Notes under the pieces: model-generated
What the model was told of the DNA's origin: nothing
The model's database searches: none
The model's input: the letters and a program-made list of their open reading frames with translations, nothing else
Assembly: GCA_967755175.1 (NCBI GenBank)
Contig: CBRAFO010000161.1
Span: 1 to 6,483, forward strand
Length of the DNA stretch: 6,483 nucleotides
Reading direction: 5' to 3'
DNA from: Rariglobus sp967755175
Lineage (GTDB): Bacteria > Verrucomicrobiota > Verrucomicrobiia > Opitutales > Opitutaceae
Part shown: positions 6,368 through 6,483 of the stretch, in pieces
Position numbering within the stretch: position 1 is the first letter of the stretch
Layout of the letters: each line of letters opens with the position of its first letter
Translations under genes and position numbers: made by a program

Positions 6368-6483
6368 GCGGCTCGGTTTCGACGTGGGAGCCGGGGTGCC
6401 GCCCCGTAACGGGCAAAAAAGCGAGGCCAGCACGCGCCCCCCGAGGAAAAAAGGCGCGGGACAGCGGGGGGGCCCCGAAAACC
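6368..6483. other. Non-coding tail rich in homopolymer runs
   Basis: No gene is seen here. From 6415 the sequence has an unusual density of single-base runs: A6 (6415-6420), C6 (6437-6442), A6 (6447-6452), G7 (6466-6472), C4 and A4. The rest of the window rarely shows this. A small GC hairpin (CGGGG 6392-6396 with CCCCG 6402-6406) is followed by no T-run on the plus strand. It may be intergenic DNA at a contig end with reduced base accuracy. Confidence 0.4.

Noticed and set aside
6392..6420. GC hairpin followed by six A's as a terminator of the small gene
   Set aside because: On the plus strand the run is A, not T; read on the minus strand the T-run comes before the hairpin, which is the wrong order.
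5382..6433. Minus-strand open frames opposite the regulator and small gene
   Set aside because: Arg/Pro/Ser-rich shadows with no recognisable motif; the plus-strand frames show clear LacI features.
1..6483. tRNA, rRNA, CRISPR array, insertion sequence or phage-like element
   Set aside because: No spaced direct repeats, transposase-like frame, terminal repeats or structured RNA pattern was seen anywhere in the window.

Overview
This window carries the front part of an L-arabinose uptake and utilisation operon on the minus strand, with a divergently transcribed LacI-type regulator and a small unassigned gene on the plus strand. The DNA is GC-rich, with strong G/C preference at third codon positions and almost no recognisable Shine-Dalgarno sequences ahead of the genes. 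The substrate-binding protein is a lipoprotein, and the regulator has an unusual hinge region. Together these fit a Gram-negative carbohydrate-degrading bacterium, most likely Verrucomicrobiota of the Opitutales type. That placement is inferred from general sequence character, not from a marker gene.

Layout. Reading leftwards from about 4938, the minus strand encodes araF (L-arabinose-binding lipoprotein, 4938-3904), araG (tandem ABC ATPase, 3894-2368), araH (permease, 2371-1379) and araB (ribulokinase, from 1331, running off the left edge with 443 codons present). Spacing is 9 bp between araF and araG, a 4-bp ATGA overlap between araG and araH, and 47 bp between araH and araB, so a single transcript is likely. 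On the plus strand lie a LacI-family regulator (5031-6083) and a 73-residue hypothetical protein (6146-6367). The last ~115 bp hold no gene and are rich in homopolymer runs.

How the parts work together. AraF captures L-arabinose in the periplasm and delivers it to an AraH channel powered by AraG. Cytoplasmic arabinose would be isomerised to L-ribulose by an isomerase that is not in the window, then phosphorylated by AraB to L-ribulose-5-phosphate. The LacI-type protein sits head-to-head with araF across a ~90-bp intergenic region. That region contains a perfect 17-bp palindrome next to the regulator start and a second inverted repeat (6-bp arms) on the araF side that encloses a -10-like sequence. 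This architecture suggests local LacI-type control of arabinose uptake and catabolism, in place of the AraC control of enteric bacteria.

No mobile element, CRISPR array, tRNA or rRNA is visible. I found no entirely new system. The points most worth a second look are the regulator/operator arrangement, the lipoprotein form of AraF and the possible ribbon-helix-helix fold of the small protein.
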